NCBI GenBank assembly: GCA_964417895.1
Contig: CAYQJS010000011.1
Span: forward strand, 1-64,000
Reading direction: 5' to 3'
From: CAYQJS01 sp964417895
GTDB taxonomy: Bacteria; Chloroflexota; UBA6077; SHYK01
Length of the DNA: 64,000 nt
Shown: piece after piece, positions 16,415 through 25,320 of the stretch
How positions within the stretch are numbered: the first letter of the stretch is position 1
Layout of the letters: the number at the start of each line of letters is the position of its first letter
Notes under the pieces: model-generated
What the model was told of the DNA's origin: nothing
The model's input: only the letters and a program-made list of their open reading frames with translations
Databases searched by the model: none
Made by a program: the position numbers and the translations under genes

Positions 16415-18139
16415 ATGAAGCGTCAGATCGGACTCGTCGGCCTGGCTCTCGCCGGTCTGCTGGTCAGTTGTGCCCCCGCCCAAGGCCCAACCCCAGCAAG
16501 CTCGGCTGAGCAGCCGCGTCAAAGCCGAACGCTGGTCGTCGCTCACCGGCACGATCCGCCCTCGCTCGCGCCCAAGGTCGCGGCTAGCAATACGGCCAAC
16601 ACGACCCGCCTTTTCAACGCCGCCCTAACAGTGTTCGACGCCCAGGGTACTCCGCGCCCCTACCTGGCCGAGGCCCTGCCGCAGCTGAATACGGACACCT
16701 GGCGCGCGTTCTCCGATGGACGCATGGAGACGATTTACCGGCTCAAGGGTGGACTCACGTGGCAGGACGGCACCCCGCTGGTGGCTGAGGACTTCGCTTT
16801 TGCCCTCCGGGTTTATAAGGATCCAAACCTGGGTGCCTTCATCCGCACCCCCCAGGCCGACATCGACACCGTGCTCGCACCAGACCCGCGAACGCTCGTG
16901 ATTCATTGGCGGTCGCCGAACCCGGGGGCGGGCATGCTCAGCTTTGGCGACCTCGATCCGTTGCCCGCCCACCTGCTAGAAGCCGCCTTCACCGACTACC
17001 AGCAGGGGCGCTCTTCTGCCGAGCATTTCCTGGGCGACTCCTTTTGGACCAACGAATATGTGGGAGCGGGGCCGTACCGGCTGGAGCGGTGGGAACGGGG
17101 GATCCAGCTGGAGGGCGCTCCTTTTGATGGCCACCCCCTGGGGCGGCCAAAGATCGACCGCCTGGTGGTCCGCGTCGTCACCGACGAGAACACCACACTC
17201 GCCGCGGTTCTCGCTGGGGGCCAGTTGGACTACACGGCCTCGGCCACCTTGCGTTTCGAGCACCTTCTCGTGCTGAAACGTGACTGGGAGTCGGCCGGCA
17301 AGGGGACCGCAGTCGCTGTGCCCAGTGCTGCCGTGTTCCTGAACCTCCAACAGCGGCCGGAGTACGTGGGTGACGAAGCCCTCCTCGATCTCCGCGTACG
17401 ACGAGCCCTCGCCCATACGCTTGATCGGCAGTCGTTAAACGAAGGGGTGTTCGACGGGTTCGGCATCCCAACCGAAACAATCGTGCCGCCGACAGTGCCC
17501 TTCTACGCCGACCTCGACCGCATGATGACCAAGTACCCGGTCGACGCGAATCGAGCGCGTCAGCTGATGGGCGAGGCCGGTTTCACCCGGGATACGGAGG
17601 GGTTCTTTGCCAACGGGCAAGGGCGCAGGGTTCGTTTAGACTTCGCGGTTCAGAGATCGCCGGAGATCGAGCGGATGCAAGCAATCCAGAGCGACACCTG
17701 GCGGCGCAACGGCTTCGACGTGTACCCCGTCGCCGTGGCGCCCGAGCTGTTCGCAAGGTTGGAGCTTCGCCACACGCTTCCCGGATTAGGCTATTCGCAG
17801 GGACCCTCGGAAGGATCCTTCACTGCCGCCGAGATCGGATCAGAGGCAAACCGTTGGGCCGGACTCAACCGCACGGGTTGGACCCACCCGGAATACGAGC
17901 GACACTGGACTGCCGCGAACGCGACCCTGGACCCCACCCTGCGAGGGGCCTCCGTAGCCCAGATGATGGCGCTCGTGAGCGAAAACCTCCCCGGGTACCC
18001 CTTGTATTTCGCCCTATCGGTCCGAACGCGGGTAGCTTCACTCCAGGGGCCGGTCGACGAGGCCGAGAGTGGTGGGTTCGGCGGGGTGAGTAATGCCACG
18101 ACTCCCTACTGGAATGTCCAAGACTGGACTTTTCGCTAA
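16415..18139 (+). CDS. ABC transporter substrate-binding lipoprotein, family 5 (group A)
   Basis: A 574-residue SBP_bac_5 receptor with lipobox L-V-S-C (Cys19). It diverges from its paralogues in the ligand-facing part; the usual DGRMET block is kept, but W-H-D-G becomes W-Q-D-G. The C-terminus ends W-N-V-Q-D-W. ATG 16415 is chosen because it starts a compact M-K-R-Q-I-G signal peptide after a GGGGG site; the frame stays open upstream only through the 24-bp repeat. It is divergent from MmgE/PrpD and convergent with CapA. Confidence 0.92.
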   Translation: MKRQIGLVGLALAGLLVSCAPAQGPTPASSAEQPRQSRTLVVAHRHDPPSLAPKVAASNTANTTRLFNAALTVFDAQGTPRPYLAEALPQLNTDTWRAFSDGRMETIYRLKGGLTWQDGTPLVAEDFAFALRVYKDPNLGAFIRTPQADIDTVLAPDPRTLVIHWRSPNPGAGMLSFGDLDPLPAHLLEAAFTDYQQGRSSAEHFLGDSFWTNEYVGAGPYRLERWERGIQLEGAPFDGHPLGRPKIDRLVVRVVTDENTTLAAVLAGGQLDYTASATLRFEHLLVLKRDWESAGKGTAVAVPSAAVFLNLQQRPEYVGDEALLDLRVRRALAHTLDRQSLNEGVFDGFGIPTETIVPPTVPFYADLDRMMTKYPVDANRARQLMGEAGFTRDTEGFFANGQGRRVRLDFAVQRSPEIERMQAIQSDTWRRNGFDVYPVAVAPELFARLELRHTLPGLGYSQGPSEGSFTAAEIGSEANRWAGLNRTGWTHPEYERHWTAANATLDPTLRGASVAQMMALVSENLPGYPLYFALSVRTRVASLQGPVDEAESGGFGGVSNATTPYWNVQDWTFR

Positions 18140-18242
18140 CACCGCGGGCTTGACCTCATGCGACCGGAAGCACCATGCGCGTATTGTTCGCTGGCGGAGC
18201 TACGCCTCGCCCGGCACTCTACCCCTCATTCCAAGGCTAGCA

Positions 18243-19580
18243 CTAGGGGCGAATGACTCCGATGCCATCCGCGTAAGCCACCTGAGTGCCGTACTTCGCC
18301 GAGAGGCGTTCGATCTGCTCAATGCTCCGCTTGCCAGCGGCCGGTTCTGCTAGCATCGGCCTGCCGCGCTGAGCACGTGTTTGGGCGGCACCGCCCAATT
18401 GAATGGGGAAGAGCCGTATCTCCTTCACTTCGGGGCCCTCAAAGTCGCAAACAGCGAAGGCGCCTCCCCGATCGGCGCGCGGGGCGCCGGTGTCCCTATT
18501 CTCGTAGCGGTTCTTGACGAAGTCCACCGGAGTCGCTTCTGTGCCCAAGCCGTAGCGTTCGTATGCTTGCTCGGGCAAGAAGCGGACTGTCTCTAGTTGG
18601 CCGATGAAAGTACTCAGACCATAGAAGATCGGACGTCCCTGGTAGAGCTCGATTCCCAGGGCGGGCCCTCCGTGGCCCACGAAGACGTCGGCGCCGGCGT
18701 CGATGCAGCGCTTGGCGAAATCCACCATGAACTCCGCCGGGTCCTCTCTGCGACCGGTTAAGTAGCTCGGACCGCCCAGCTCATGAGAGTGCATGCTCAC
18801 GATCACCCGGTCCGCCATCTCTTTTGCGTACCTGACCTGGCGCACGTTTTCCACGATGTCGGCCTCCTCGGCGTACCTCCTGAAAGCCAGCGTATCGCCG
18901 AGGACGAACGTTTGCCCCAGCAGATCATATGCATCTTCGCCGTGATCGGTTACCTTGTCGGCAAGAGATCGGCGACGGCCGAGCTCGACATCCCAGTTGA
19001 TAGCGCGCCCCAGTTGCCGAACCATCGCCAAGGTTGGCGCGTCGACTTCGTAGACGCCATGGTGGCGAATTGCGTTTACTCCAGGATAGCCCAGCGTTTC
19101 CCTACGCTGCTCTCCCGCGCGGCCTCCTGGGTTAAAGTGCGCAGTGGTGCCGATAACGGCAACGCGTCCCCGCGGGGTATCCAGGAAACCTGGGGCACGC
19201 GCCTCGGCGAGGTGCCTTCCGCTGCCGGCATGAACGATACCGGCTTCGTCGAGGTACTGAATGGTCTTCAGGATCCCGTCCGGCCCATAATCGTCGGCGT
19301 GAGTGCTCCCGCAAGTCAACATGTCGATGCCGAGCCACTTGAGGTCGGCCAGCAGGTGCGGCTCGACGGTCGAGTACGTGCCGCCGCCCGAGCGTTGGGC
19401 GTGGCCGCCATCCAAATATTTGTGTACCGATCCCTCCAAGTTGGTGAAGACGGCGTCGACGCTGTTGAGTAGCTCCCGCAACTGGAGGAACCGCTCTTCG
19501 CGAAAGACCGATAACCGACGTGTGGGAGCGATATCGCCCAGCAACGCGATGGAAATTGACCCAGTCTCAGCTTCGTACAT
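18243..19580 (-). CDS. CapA-family protein (poly-gamma-glutamate synthesis-type metallophosphatase fold)
   Basis: This 445-residue protein matches the PGA_cap/CapA family. Motifs in order are L-L-G-D-I-A-P near residue 14, V-F-T-N-L-E-G, C-G-S-T-H-A-D-D-Y, V-S-M-H-S-H-E and V-F-V-G-H-G-G-P near 300, which supply the metal-binding Asp, Asn and His residues of the calcineurin-like fold. No signal peptide is present, unlike many CapA proteins, so it may act in the cytoplasm on a small substrate rather than in capsule synthesis. It is transcribed away from the SBP at 19733; no capsule genes are nearby. Confidence 0.85.
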   Translation of the reverse strand: MYEAETGSISIALLGDIAPTRRLSVFREERFLQLRELLNSVDAVFTNLEGSVHKYLDGGHAQRSGGGTYSTVEPHLLADLKWLGIDMLTCGSTHADDYGPDGILKTIQYLDEAGIVHAGSGRHLAEARAPGFLDTPRGRVAVIGTTAHFNPGGRAGEQRRETLGYPGVNAIRHHGVYEVDAPTLAMVRQLGRAINWDVELGRRRSLADKVTDHGEDAYDLLGQTFVLGDTLAFRRYAEEADIVENVRQVRYAKEMADRVIVSMHSHELGGPSYLTGRREDPAEFMVDFAKRCIDAGADVFVGHGGPALGIELYQGRPIFYGLSTFIGQLETVRFLPEQAYERYGLGTEATPVDFVKNRYENRDTGAPRADRGGAFAVCDFEGPEVKEIRLFPIQLGGAAQTRAQRGRPMLAEPAAGKRSIEQIERLSAKYGTQVAYADGIGVIRP

Positions 19581-19732
19581 GGCAACTCCCCCTAACAGGA
19601 TGAAGTACCACGGCCATAAGGCTCCGCACCTTGAGAATCGTCCCGTCCGCCCGGGGCGTCATGGGTATACTGAACCGTCCAAGTCTACGGTATGTATAAG
19701 GAGCCCGGGTCGGCCCGGAGAGGAGGCGCGCT

Positions 19733-21418
19733 GTGAGGCCTGCAACAGGCGCAGTAACGGTAGTCATCGGTATCGCGGTGGTCCTGACCGCGTGCACCCC
19801 ACCCCAGCGCGCGGAGGGGCCGGCCAGCGGCGCCCTGGCGCCGGACGCGGCTGGGCCGACTCGCATCGTGGCCGCGATCATGAGCAGCCCGCCCTATCTG
19901 TACACGCGCCTGGCCGGGACCGGTATTGGTCCGGGCGCGCCTGCTCTCCAACAGATGCTCGCAGTCACCCTTGCGGATCTCGACGCGAACGGCGGGCTGC
20001 GTCCCATGCTCGCCGAATCGGTCCCGTCGATCGAGAATGGCCTCTGGAGAGTCTTCCCCGATGGACGCATGGAGACCACATGGAAGATCCGGTCGGGCGC
20101 GAGGTGGCACGACAACACCCCCTTTACGTCTGCCGACGTCCTCTTTACCGCCAACCTCCTTCAAGACCCCGAGCTCACCCTGGGCCGGATCGCCGGGTAT
20201 TCGTACGTCGAGCGTCTAGAGGCCCCCGATCCCCAGACCGTCATCCTGACGTGGAAAGAGCCCTTTATCCGGGCCGACTCGCTGTTTGTTGGCGCGCCGC
20301 CGCTGCCGAAACACCTGCTGGAAAAAGCCTATGCCGACAGTAAGGCAACTTTTCATCTTCTTCCCTATTGGACGGATGGGTTCGTCAGCACCGGCCCGTA
20401 CCGGCTGCGAGAATGGGCGCGGGACAGCCACATGATCCTGCGGGCCTTCGACGGCTACGCGCTCGGCCGGGCCAAGATCGACGAGGTCGAGGTGCGCCTG
20501 ATCCCGGACGAGAATGCCTTCATCGCGAACATTCTCGCCGGCGAGATCCTCGTCAGTTTGGGCCAGAGCTTGTCGTTCGAGCAGGGCCAGCAGCTCCGTG
20601 ATCGCTGGCGAGGAGGCAAGGTCGAGATCTACGTGCAGACTGAGATGAAGATGTGGCCCCAGTTCGTCAATCCGACACCCGCCATCGTGACCGATGTGCG
20701 CTTCCGTAGGGCCCTCATGTACGCGTTGAACCGTCAGGAGATGGCGGATGTCATCATGGACGGCGCCTCACCCGTCGCGCACAGCGTTGTTCAGCCGACG
20801 GTTCCCGAGTACGCTGATGTACAGGATGCCGCGGTCAAGTATGAGTACGACGCGCGACGCGCGGTGCAGATGATCGAGAGCCTGGGATACAGCCGCGCGG
20901 CGGACGGCATGTTCCGCGACGCGGGTAACCAGGTGCTCACCGTCAACATCCAGACCACGCCTGAAGACCACAACCTCAAGCCCATGTACGCTGTTGCCGA
21001 TTACTGGAACCAGATCGGGGTGGCGAGTGATCTCGACCCGATCCCTCCGCCTCGCCAGCGCGACGTCGTGTACCGGGCCAATTTCCCGACCTTCAACCTA
21101 CAAGCGGGGGCAGGCGGTATCGAGAACCTACAGAATCTGCGCGGCGCCGACGCTCGGTTGCCCGAAAACAACTACAGCGGGCGCAACTACGCGCGCTACA
21201 TCAACACCGAATTCGACACGCTGCTCCACCGGTACCTGACGACGGTCCCGCGCGCGCCGCGCCTAGAGGCGCTCCGCCAGGTCGTCCACCACATGACGGA
21301 TCAGCTCAACATCATGCCGCTTTACTACCGCGCCAGCCCGACGATGGTGAGTAACCGCCTACAGAACGTTGGCCCAGACCCCACCTGGAATGCTCAGGAT
21401 TGGAGACTCGTGGGGTAG
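19733..21418 (+). CDS. ABC transporter substrate-binding lipoprotein, family 5 (group A)
   Basis: A 561-residue SBP_bac_5 receptor with lipobox L-T-A-C (Cys21). It is close in layout to the SBPs at 4004 and 61386, sharing P-Q-F/Q-H type strands after the binding domain, W-R-V-F-P-D-G-R-M-E and a terminal W-N-A-Q-D-W. GTG 19733 follows GAGGAGG at six bases. A TATACT at 19666-19671 may be its -10. Upstream on the other strand is CapA, downstream MogA/MoaB faces it, so it is a single-gene unit. Confidence 0.92.
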   Translation: MRPATGAVTVVIGIAVVLTACTPPQRAEGPASGALAPDAAGPTRIVAAIMSSPPYLYTRLAGTGIGPGAPALQQMLAVTLADLDANGGLRPMLAESVPSIENGLWRVFPDGRMETTWKIRSGARWHDNTPFTSADVLFTANLLQDPELTLGRIAGYSYVERLEAPDPQTVILTWKEPFIRADSLFVGAPPLPKHLLEKAYADSKATFHLLPYWTDGFVSTGPYRLREWARDSHMILRAFDGYALGRAKIDEVEVRLIPDENAFIANILAGEILVSLGQSLSFEQGQQLRDRWRGGKVEIYVQTEMKMWPQFVNPTPAIVTDVRFRRALMYALNRQEMADVIMDGASPVAHSVVQPTVPEYADVQDAAVKYEYDARRAVQMIESLGYSRAADGMFRDAGNQVLTVNIQTTPEDHNLKPMYAVADYWNQIGVASDLDPIPPPRQRDVVYRANFPTFNLQAGAGGIENLQNLRGADARLPENNYSGRNYARYINTEFDTLLHRYLTTVPRAPRLEALRQVVHHMTDQLNIMPLYYRASPTMVSNRLQNVGPDPTWNAQDWRLVG

Positions 21419-21462
21419 CGGAGCGGCTTCCCCTCCCGCCGGTTAGCACTAGCTGACCGCTT

Positions 21463-21990
21463 CTAGGCGTCAAGAGCACCGCAAGGGGCTAACTCGGATG
21501 CCCAGCGGGTACGCAGATCCTGGACTGCTCCACGAAGGATCGGCCGCAGCATCTCTAGCATGTCGGTTAGGTCATCGGGGGCGCCGGGAAGCGTGATGAT
21601 CATCGTGGCGCCTCGAACTCCGGCGACGTAACGAGCGAGCATGCGCATAGGATCGCGGGCGATGCTGTGAGCCCGCATCGTCTCGGCGATGCCCGGCACC
21701 TGAAAGTCCACGACTTCGCTGGTGGCTTGGCCCGCGATGTCGTGAGCGGCTATTCCGACGCTCCCGGAAGTGAAGACGAGGTCGACTCGGACATCATCGG
21801 CCAGACGGCAGAGCTCGCGCTTCATTTCATCCTGTCCGCCTCCGATGAGGACCCGCTCCACCAGCTCACTACCCATCGTTTCCAGCAATGCCTGAATTCG
21901 ATCGCCCCGGATGTCAGGGGCCTGGCCACTCGCCACCCGGCCGCTTAGCGTCATGCTGGCGACGCGCATCGATGAACTCATCTCGGTCAT
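21463..21990 (-). CDS. MogA/MoaB-type molybdopterin adenylyltransferase family protein
   Basis: A 175-residue protein of the MoCF-binding fold. The stretch V-D-L-V-F-T-S-G-S-V-G-I-A-A-H-D-I corresponds to the family's T-G-G-T-G-x-x-x-R-D loop, and M-I-I-T-L-P-G-A-P matches the downstream loop that holds the pterin. The usual G-G-T-G is changed to S-G-S-V-G, so activity may differ. The pathway makes molybdenum cofactor, which MsrP at 225 requires. ATG 21990 has a weak AGGG site; an internal ATG three codons later is possible. Confidence 0.8.
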   Translation of the reverse strand: MTEMSSSMRVASMTLSGRVASGQAPDIRGDRIQALLETMGSELVERVLIGGGQDEMKRELCRLADDVRVDLVFTSGSVGIAAHDIAGQATSEVVDFQVPGIAETMRAHSIARDPMRMLARYVAGVRGATMIITLPGAPDDLTDMLEMLRPILRGAVQDLRTRWASELAPCGALDA

Positions 21991-22145
21991 ACATTCTTAC
22001 CCTGTTCCGTTTTTTTGGCTAGTCCTGCTTGGCCTCCCTCCAGGAGGGCGGCGGGCTCTTCCTGAATCAGCGCGTCGAGGAAGATGGGTCAGATCGCGGG
22101 TAGTGTAGTCCCACAGCCGGAGGGCTTCGTCGCTTTGGCTTCCAC

Positions 22146-22271
22146 TTATTGAGCAGGCAGGCAGGTGGTGGCGTGAGCTTTGGGGATCCCGCTCTCGACC
22201 ACCGCGACGAACGCTCGTAACTGTTCGACATTTCGGCCGACGATCCTCAGGAGAAGATAGTTGTGTTTACA
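22146..22271 (-). pseudogene. Lrp/AsnC-like C-terminal fragment
   Basis: About 41 residues on the minus strand read Y-L-L-L-R-I-V-G-R-N-V-E-Q-L-R-A-F-V..G-I-P-K-A and then stop. This resembles the ligand-binding (RAM) half of Lrp/AsnC regulators. No DNA-binding half is found upstream. The rest of the 22000-22285 gap contains only scattered coding-like fragments. It is a short and tentative call. Confidence 0.35.
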
Positions 22272-22285
22272 GGCCCGACTGCAAT

Positions 22286-22313
22286 TTGACTTATGTAAGG
22301 GCGCCAGTATATC
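22286..22313 (+). promoter_or_regulatory. Sigma-70-type promoter for the SBP at 22352
   Basis: TTGACT (22286-22291) and TATATC (22308-22313) are 16 bases apart. A transcript starting near 22320 would have a leader of about 30 bases before ATG 22352. Confidence 0.55.
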
Positions 22314-22351
22314 AGTGTGAGAGCAGACGTCAGCGTCCCGGTCTGAAGTCT

Positions 22352-24076
22352 ATGAGGGCTCAAGTGGTCAATTCGCACCTTATCGCAGCAGCTTCCGTCC
22401 TCACCTTGCTGAGCATGGTGGTGGGTTGCAGCGCTGGCGTCTCGCCTGGAAGCGGCGGCACTGAGAATGTTCGACTTGGCCCGAAGAAGCTCATCATCGG
22501 GCAAGGACCCGGCGCCGAACCCACCGATGGGGGCGTCGCCCTCGGTGGCGGGGGCGGCAACCAGTACATGCAATTCATCGTCAACGCCGGCCTGACGGTC
22601 TATGACGATAGCGCCACCGTCCAGCCTCGGATCGCCGAGCGCGTGCCGAGCATCGAAAACGGCGACTGGCAGACGTTTCCTGACGGGCGGATGGAAGTGA
22701 CCTGGAAGTTCCGGCCAGACGCCCGCTGGCAGGACGGAATGCCGCTCACCGCCGACGATCTTCTTCTCGCTTTCAAAGTCCAGACAGACCCGGAGCTATT
22801 CGATCGAGGCACCGCCGTCCTTGGGCAAATCGCGGAGATGAGCGCGCCCGACTCTAGAACCCTCGTGATGCACTGGAAGCGTCTCTACGTCTTCGCCAAC
22901 GAGATGGGCCTCTCCACGCTCGTGCCTCTCCCCGCCCACTTGTTGGGGCCTCTGTTCGATAGGGGAGACAAACCTGCTTTCGCGAGCAGCACCTACCTGA
23001 ACGACGACTGGGTGGGCTTGGGCCCGTACCGCTTGAAGGAATGGGTTCGTGGCAGCTTCATGAGTCTGACTGCCTACGACGACTACTCCCTGGGTAAGCC
23101 GAAGATCGACGAGCTCGTCATCCAGTTCGTCGGAGATACCAACACTCTGCTCGTTCGCATGCTCTCCGGTGACGTCGATATGGTGCCAGTGGGGCCATTC
23201 AAGCTCGGAGAGGCCGCGACGCTCAAGGACCAGTTCGTCAGTAAAGGCAAAGGCGAAATCATCCTCAGCTCCGTTCGGCTCCGGGTGGGCAGGTGGCAAC
23301 TGCGCGACACCTCGCTCGCATGGGTCCCAAACCCGAGCGTGCGACAAGCCCTGATCAAACTGATCGATCGGCGCGGGATGCTCGATGAGCTCTATGGGGG
23401 CATGGGCGCCATCCAGGACATCCTGCTTGACCGCAAGGATCCGGCGTATACGATCACCCTGGAAAAGGGCGTGGTCGACCTTTCGTATGACGCGTCCGAG
23501 GCTCACCGACTCCTGGCCGCGGCGGGATTAGCCCGCGGTTCAGACGGCACCTACCGTACGCAGTCAGGGGCACCGTTCGCGATCGAGCTAGCCGCGCAGA
23601 CGGATATTGCGACCAACGTGCGGGAAGTGCAGATCGTGCAGGATTTCTGGAAGGGAGCGGGTCTCCAAGTGGAATTGATCCTCATTGCGGGCACGGTGCG
23701 TTGGCAAGAGGTCGGCGCGCAGCTCAAGGGGGTCTATATCGGCGGCGCAAACCCAGGGTATTCCGCTTATAGCTCCCTTACCACCAGTCAAATCAGCGGG
23801 CCGCCACGGTGGAGCGGTGGCAACATGGGTGGCTACAGCAACCCCGCGGCCGATCAGCTCTACACTCGGATAACAGCTGAGCTGAATAGGTCCCAGCGGA
23901 GCGAGCTTATAGCCCAGATGGCGAAAATCACGCTCGACGACGTGTCTTACCTGCCGCTTCGAACCAACGATGACCTGACCGTTCGTAGGAAGGGGATCAC
24001 CGGGATCCTTCCTGTGCTACCCGATCAGCGCGCCGAGTTCTGGAACATGCACGCCTGGGACTTGGTGGCGAGGTAG
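22352..24076 (+). CDS. ABC transporter substrate-binding lipoprotein, family 5 (group A, divergent)
   Basis: A 574-residue SBP_bac_5 receptor with lipobox V-V-G-C (Cys26) and a glycine-rich linker. It keeps DGRMEVTWKF and W-Q-D-G but has an unusual R-V-G-R-W-Q-L-R strand in the second lobe and ends W-N-M-H-A-W, so it is one of the most diverged copies. ATG 22352 is chosen because the stretch upstream is promoter sequence. A bicupin gene and a second SBP of group B follow on the same strand within 60 bases each, suggesting a three-gene transcription unit. Confidence 0.92.
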   Translation: MRAQVVNSHLIAAASVLTLLSMVVGCSAGVSPGSGGTENVRLGPKKLIIGQGPGAEPTDGGVALGGGGGNQYMQFIVNAGLTVYDDSATVQPRIAERVPSIENGDWQTFPDGRMEVTWKFRPDARWQDGMPLTADDLLLAFKVQTDPELFDRGTAVLGQIAEMSAPDSRTLVMHWKRLYVFANEMGLSTLVPLPAHLLGPLFDRGDKPAFASSTYLNDDWVGLGPYRLKEWVRGSFMSLTAYDDYSLGKPKIDELVIQFVGDTNTLLVRMLSGDVDMVPVGPFKLGEAATLKDQFVSKGKGEIILSSVRLRVGRWQLRDTSLAWVPNPSVRQALIKLIDRRGMLDELYGGMGAIQDILLDRKDPAYTITLEKGVVDLSYDASEAHRLLAAAGLARGSDGTYRTQSGAPFAIELAAQTDIATNVREVQIVQDFWKGAGLQVELILIAGTVRWQEVGAQLKGVYIGGANPGYSAYSSLTTSQISGPPRWSGGNMGGYSNPAADQLYTRITAELNRSQRSELIAQMAKITLDDVSYLPLRTNDDLTVRRKGITGILPVLPDQRAEFWNMHAWDLVAR

Positions 24077-24128
24077 GCCCAGCAGGATCCGGGGCTCGCG
24101 GTCAGCCGAGGTGAAGGAGGAAAAACGG

Positions 24129-25280
24129 ATGGTGCAAACCGCGAAGAACCTCGTGAAAGCGACCGTCTGGCAAGTGGACGCAAGATCACTGCGGGTGCGT
24201 TCCTGGTACGACAAATGGATCGCGGACCAAGGCGTACCGATCTATCAGGGAAACCATGTTGATGACCTTCGTACGCTCGAGCTCGGCCCATGGGAAGAGC
24301 GGGAATGCAACGCCGCTTTTCTACAGCTCGACGGCCAAAAGGGGATCGTGGACCTGAGGGTCACCGAGATCCCTCCGGGTGCCACGCTACCGCCAACCAA
24401 GATGCTGCTCGATGAAAAAATCTACGTCCTCGCCGGGCGGGGATTGTGCAGTCTGTGGGCAGACGGCATGCCGGAGCGCACCTTCGAGTGGCAGGCTCAC
24501 AGCCTTTTCTTCATTCCGCCCAACTACACGTATCGGCTGAGCAATGCTCGCGGTGACCAGCCGGCGCGCCTCATCCACAGCAATCGCCTAGACATCGCGG
24601 CCTCCATCATTCCCAATCCTGATGTCTTCTTCAACAATCCCATCGTTGATCTGAGCATTCTCTACGGTGACGATGACCCGTTCTCTGAGGCTACGGCCAA
24701 GACGAGCGCCGAAATGGGGGCCGAGTCGTGGCGGCAGCTCGTCTGGTCGGGGAACTTCTTCCCCGACGTGACTGCCTGGGACAAGATTGAGCCCTATCGC
24801 CAGCGCGGGGCGGGCGGCCACGTCGTCATGTTCGCCGCGCGGTATGGAGGTTCACAAGGGACGCGCGCCACGATGTCGATTTTCCCCGGTCGTCGCTATA
24901 AGAAAGCCCACCGTCACGGCCCAGGGTTCATCATCGTCATCCCGAAGGGCGAAGGGTACACCGTGATGTGGGAGCCAGGCTCGGACGAAGTGCTCTACTG
25001 CCCATGGCACGAGGGCAGCCTGGTGATCCCGCCCAATCAGTGGTTCCACCAGCACTTCAACCTCGGAGCTGACCAGGCAAGGTATCTGAAGATTAGCGGG
25101 CACTTACCTGCGACCGGAACGCCCGGTGCCACCATCGAATACGCGTATGAAGAGCCATGGATTCGCGAGAAGTTCCAGGAAGAACTAGCAGCGCGCGGCC
25201 TGACCGCGGAAATGCCAGAGGAATGCTACCAGGACCCGGATTACCAGTGGCCGTATGGCGAGGACATGAGCGGTGATTGA
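24129..25280 (+). CDS. Bicupin protein (gentisate-dioxygenase-like fold)
   Basis: This 383-residue protein has two cupin domains. The first, around residues 75-150, has the P-P-G-A-T-L-P-P strand and L-F-F-I-P-P-N. The second, around 245-320, has H-R-H-G-P-G-F-I-I-V-I-P-K-G-E-G-Y and S-L-V-I-P-P-N-Q-W-F-H-Q-H-F, which provide several histidines for a metal site; the first domain lacks an obvious H-x-H. This is the layout of ring-cleaving bicupins such as gentisate dioxygenase, but similarity is too loose to name a substrate. ATG 24129 follows GGAGG at eight bases. It is flanked by SBPs on both sides in one direction. Confidence 0.75.
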   Translation: MVQTAKNLVKATVWQVDARSLRVRSWYDKWIADQGVPIYQGNHVDDLRTLELGPWEERECNAAFLQLDGQKGIVDLRVTEIPPGATLPPTKMLLDEKIYVLAGRGLCSLWADGMPERTFEWQAHSLFFIPPNYTYRLSNARGDQPARLIHSNRLDIAASIIPNPDVFFNNPIVDLSILYGDDDPFSEATAKTSAEMGAESWRQLVWSGNFFPDVTAWDKIEPYRQRGAGGHVVMFAARYGGSQGTRATMSIFPGRRYKKAHRHGPGFIIVIPKGEGYTVMWEPGSDEVLYCPWHEGSLVIPPNQWFHQHFNLGADQARYLKISGHLPATGTPGATIEYAYEEPWIREKFQEELAARGLTAEMPEECYQDPDYQWPYGEDMSGD

Positions 25281-25320
25281 TGGGCTGAACGCGGTGGGGT
25301 TCTCCTAAGGAGACAAGCTC

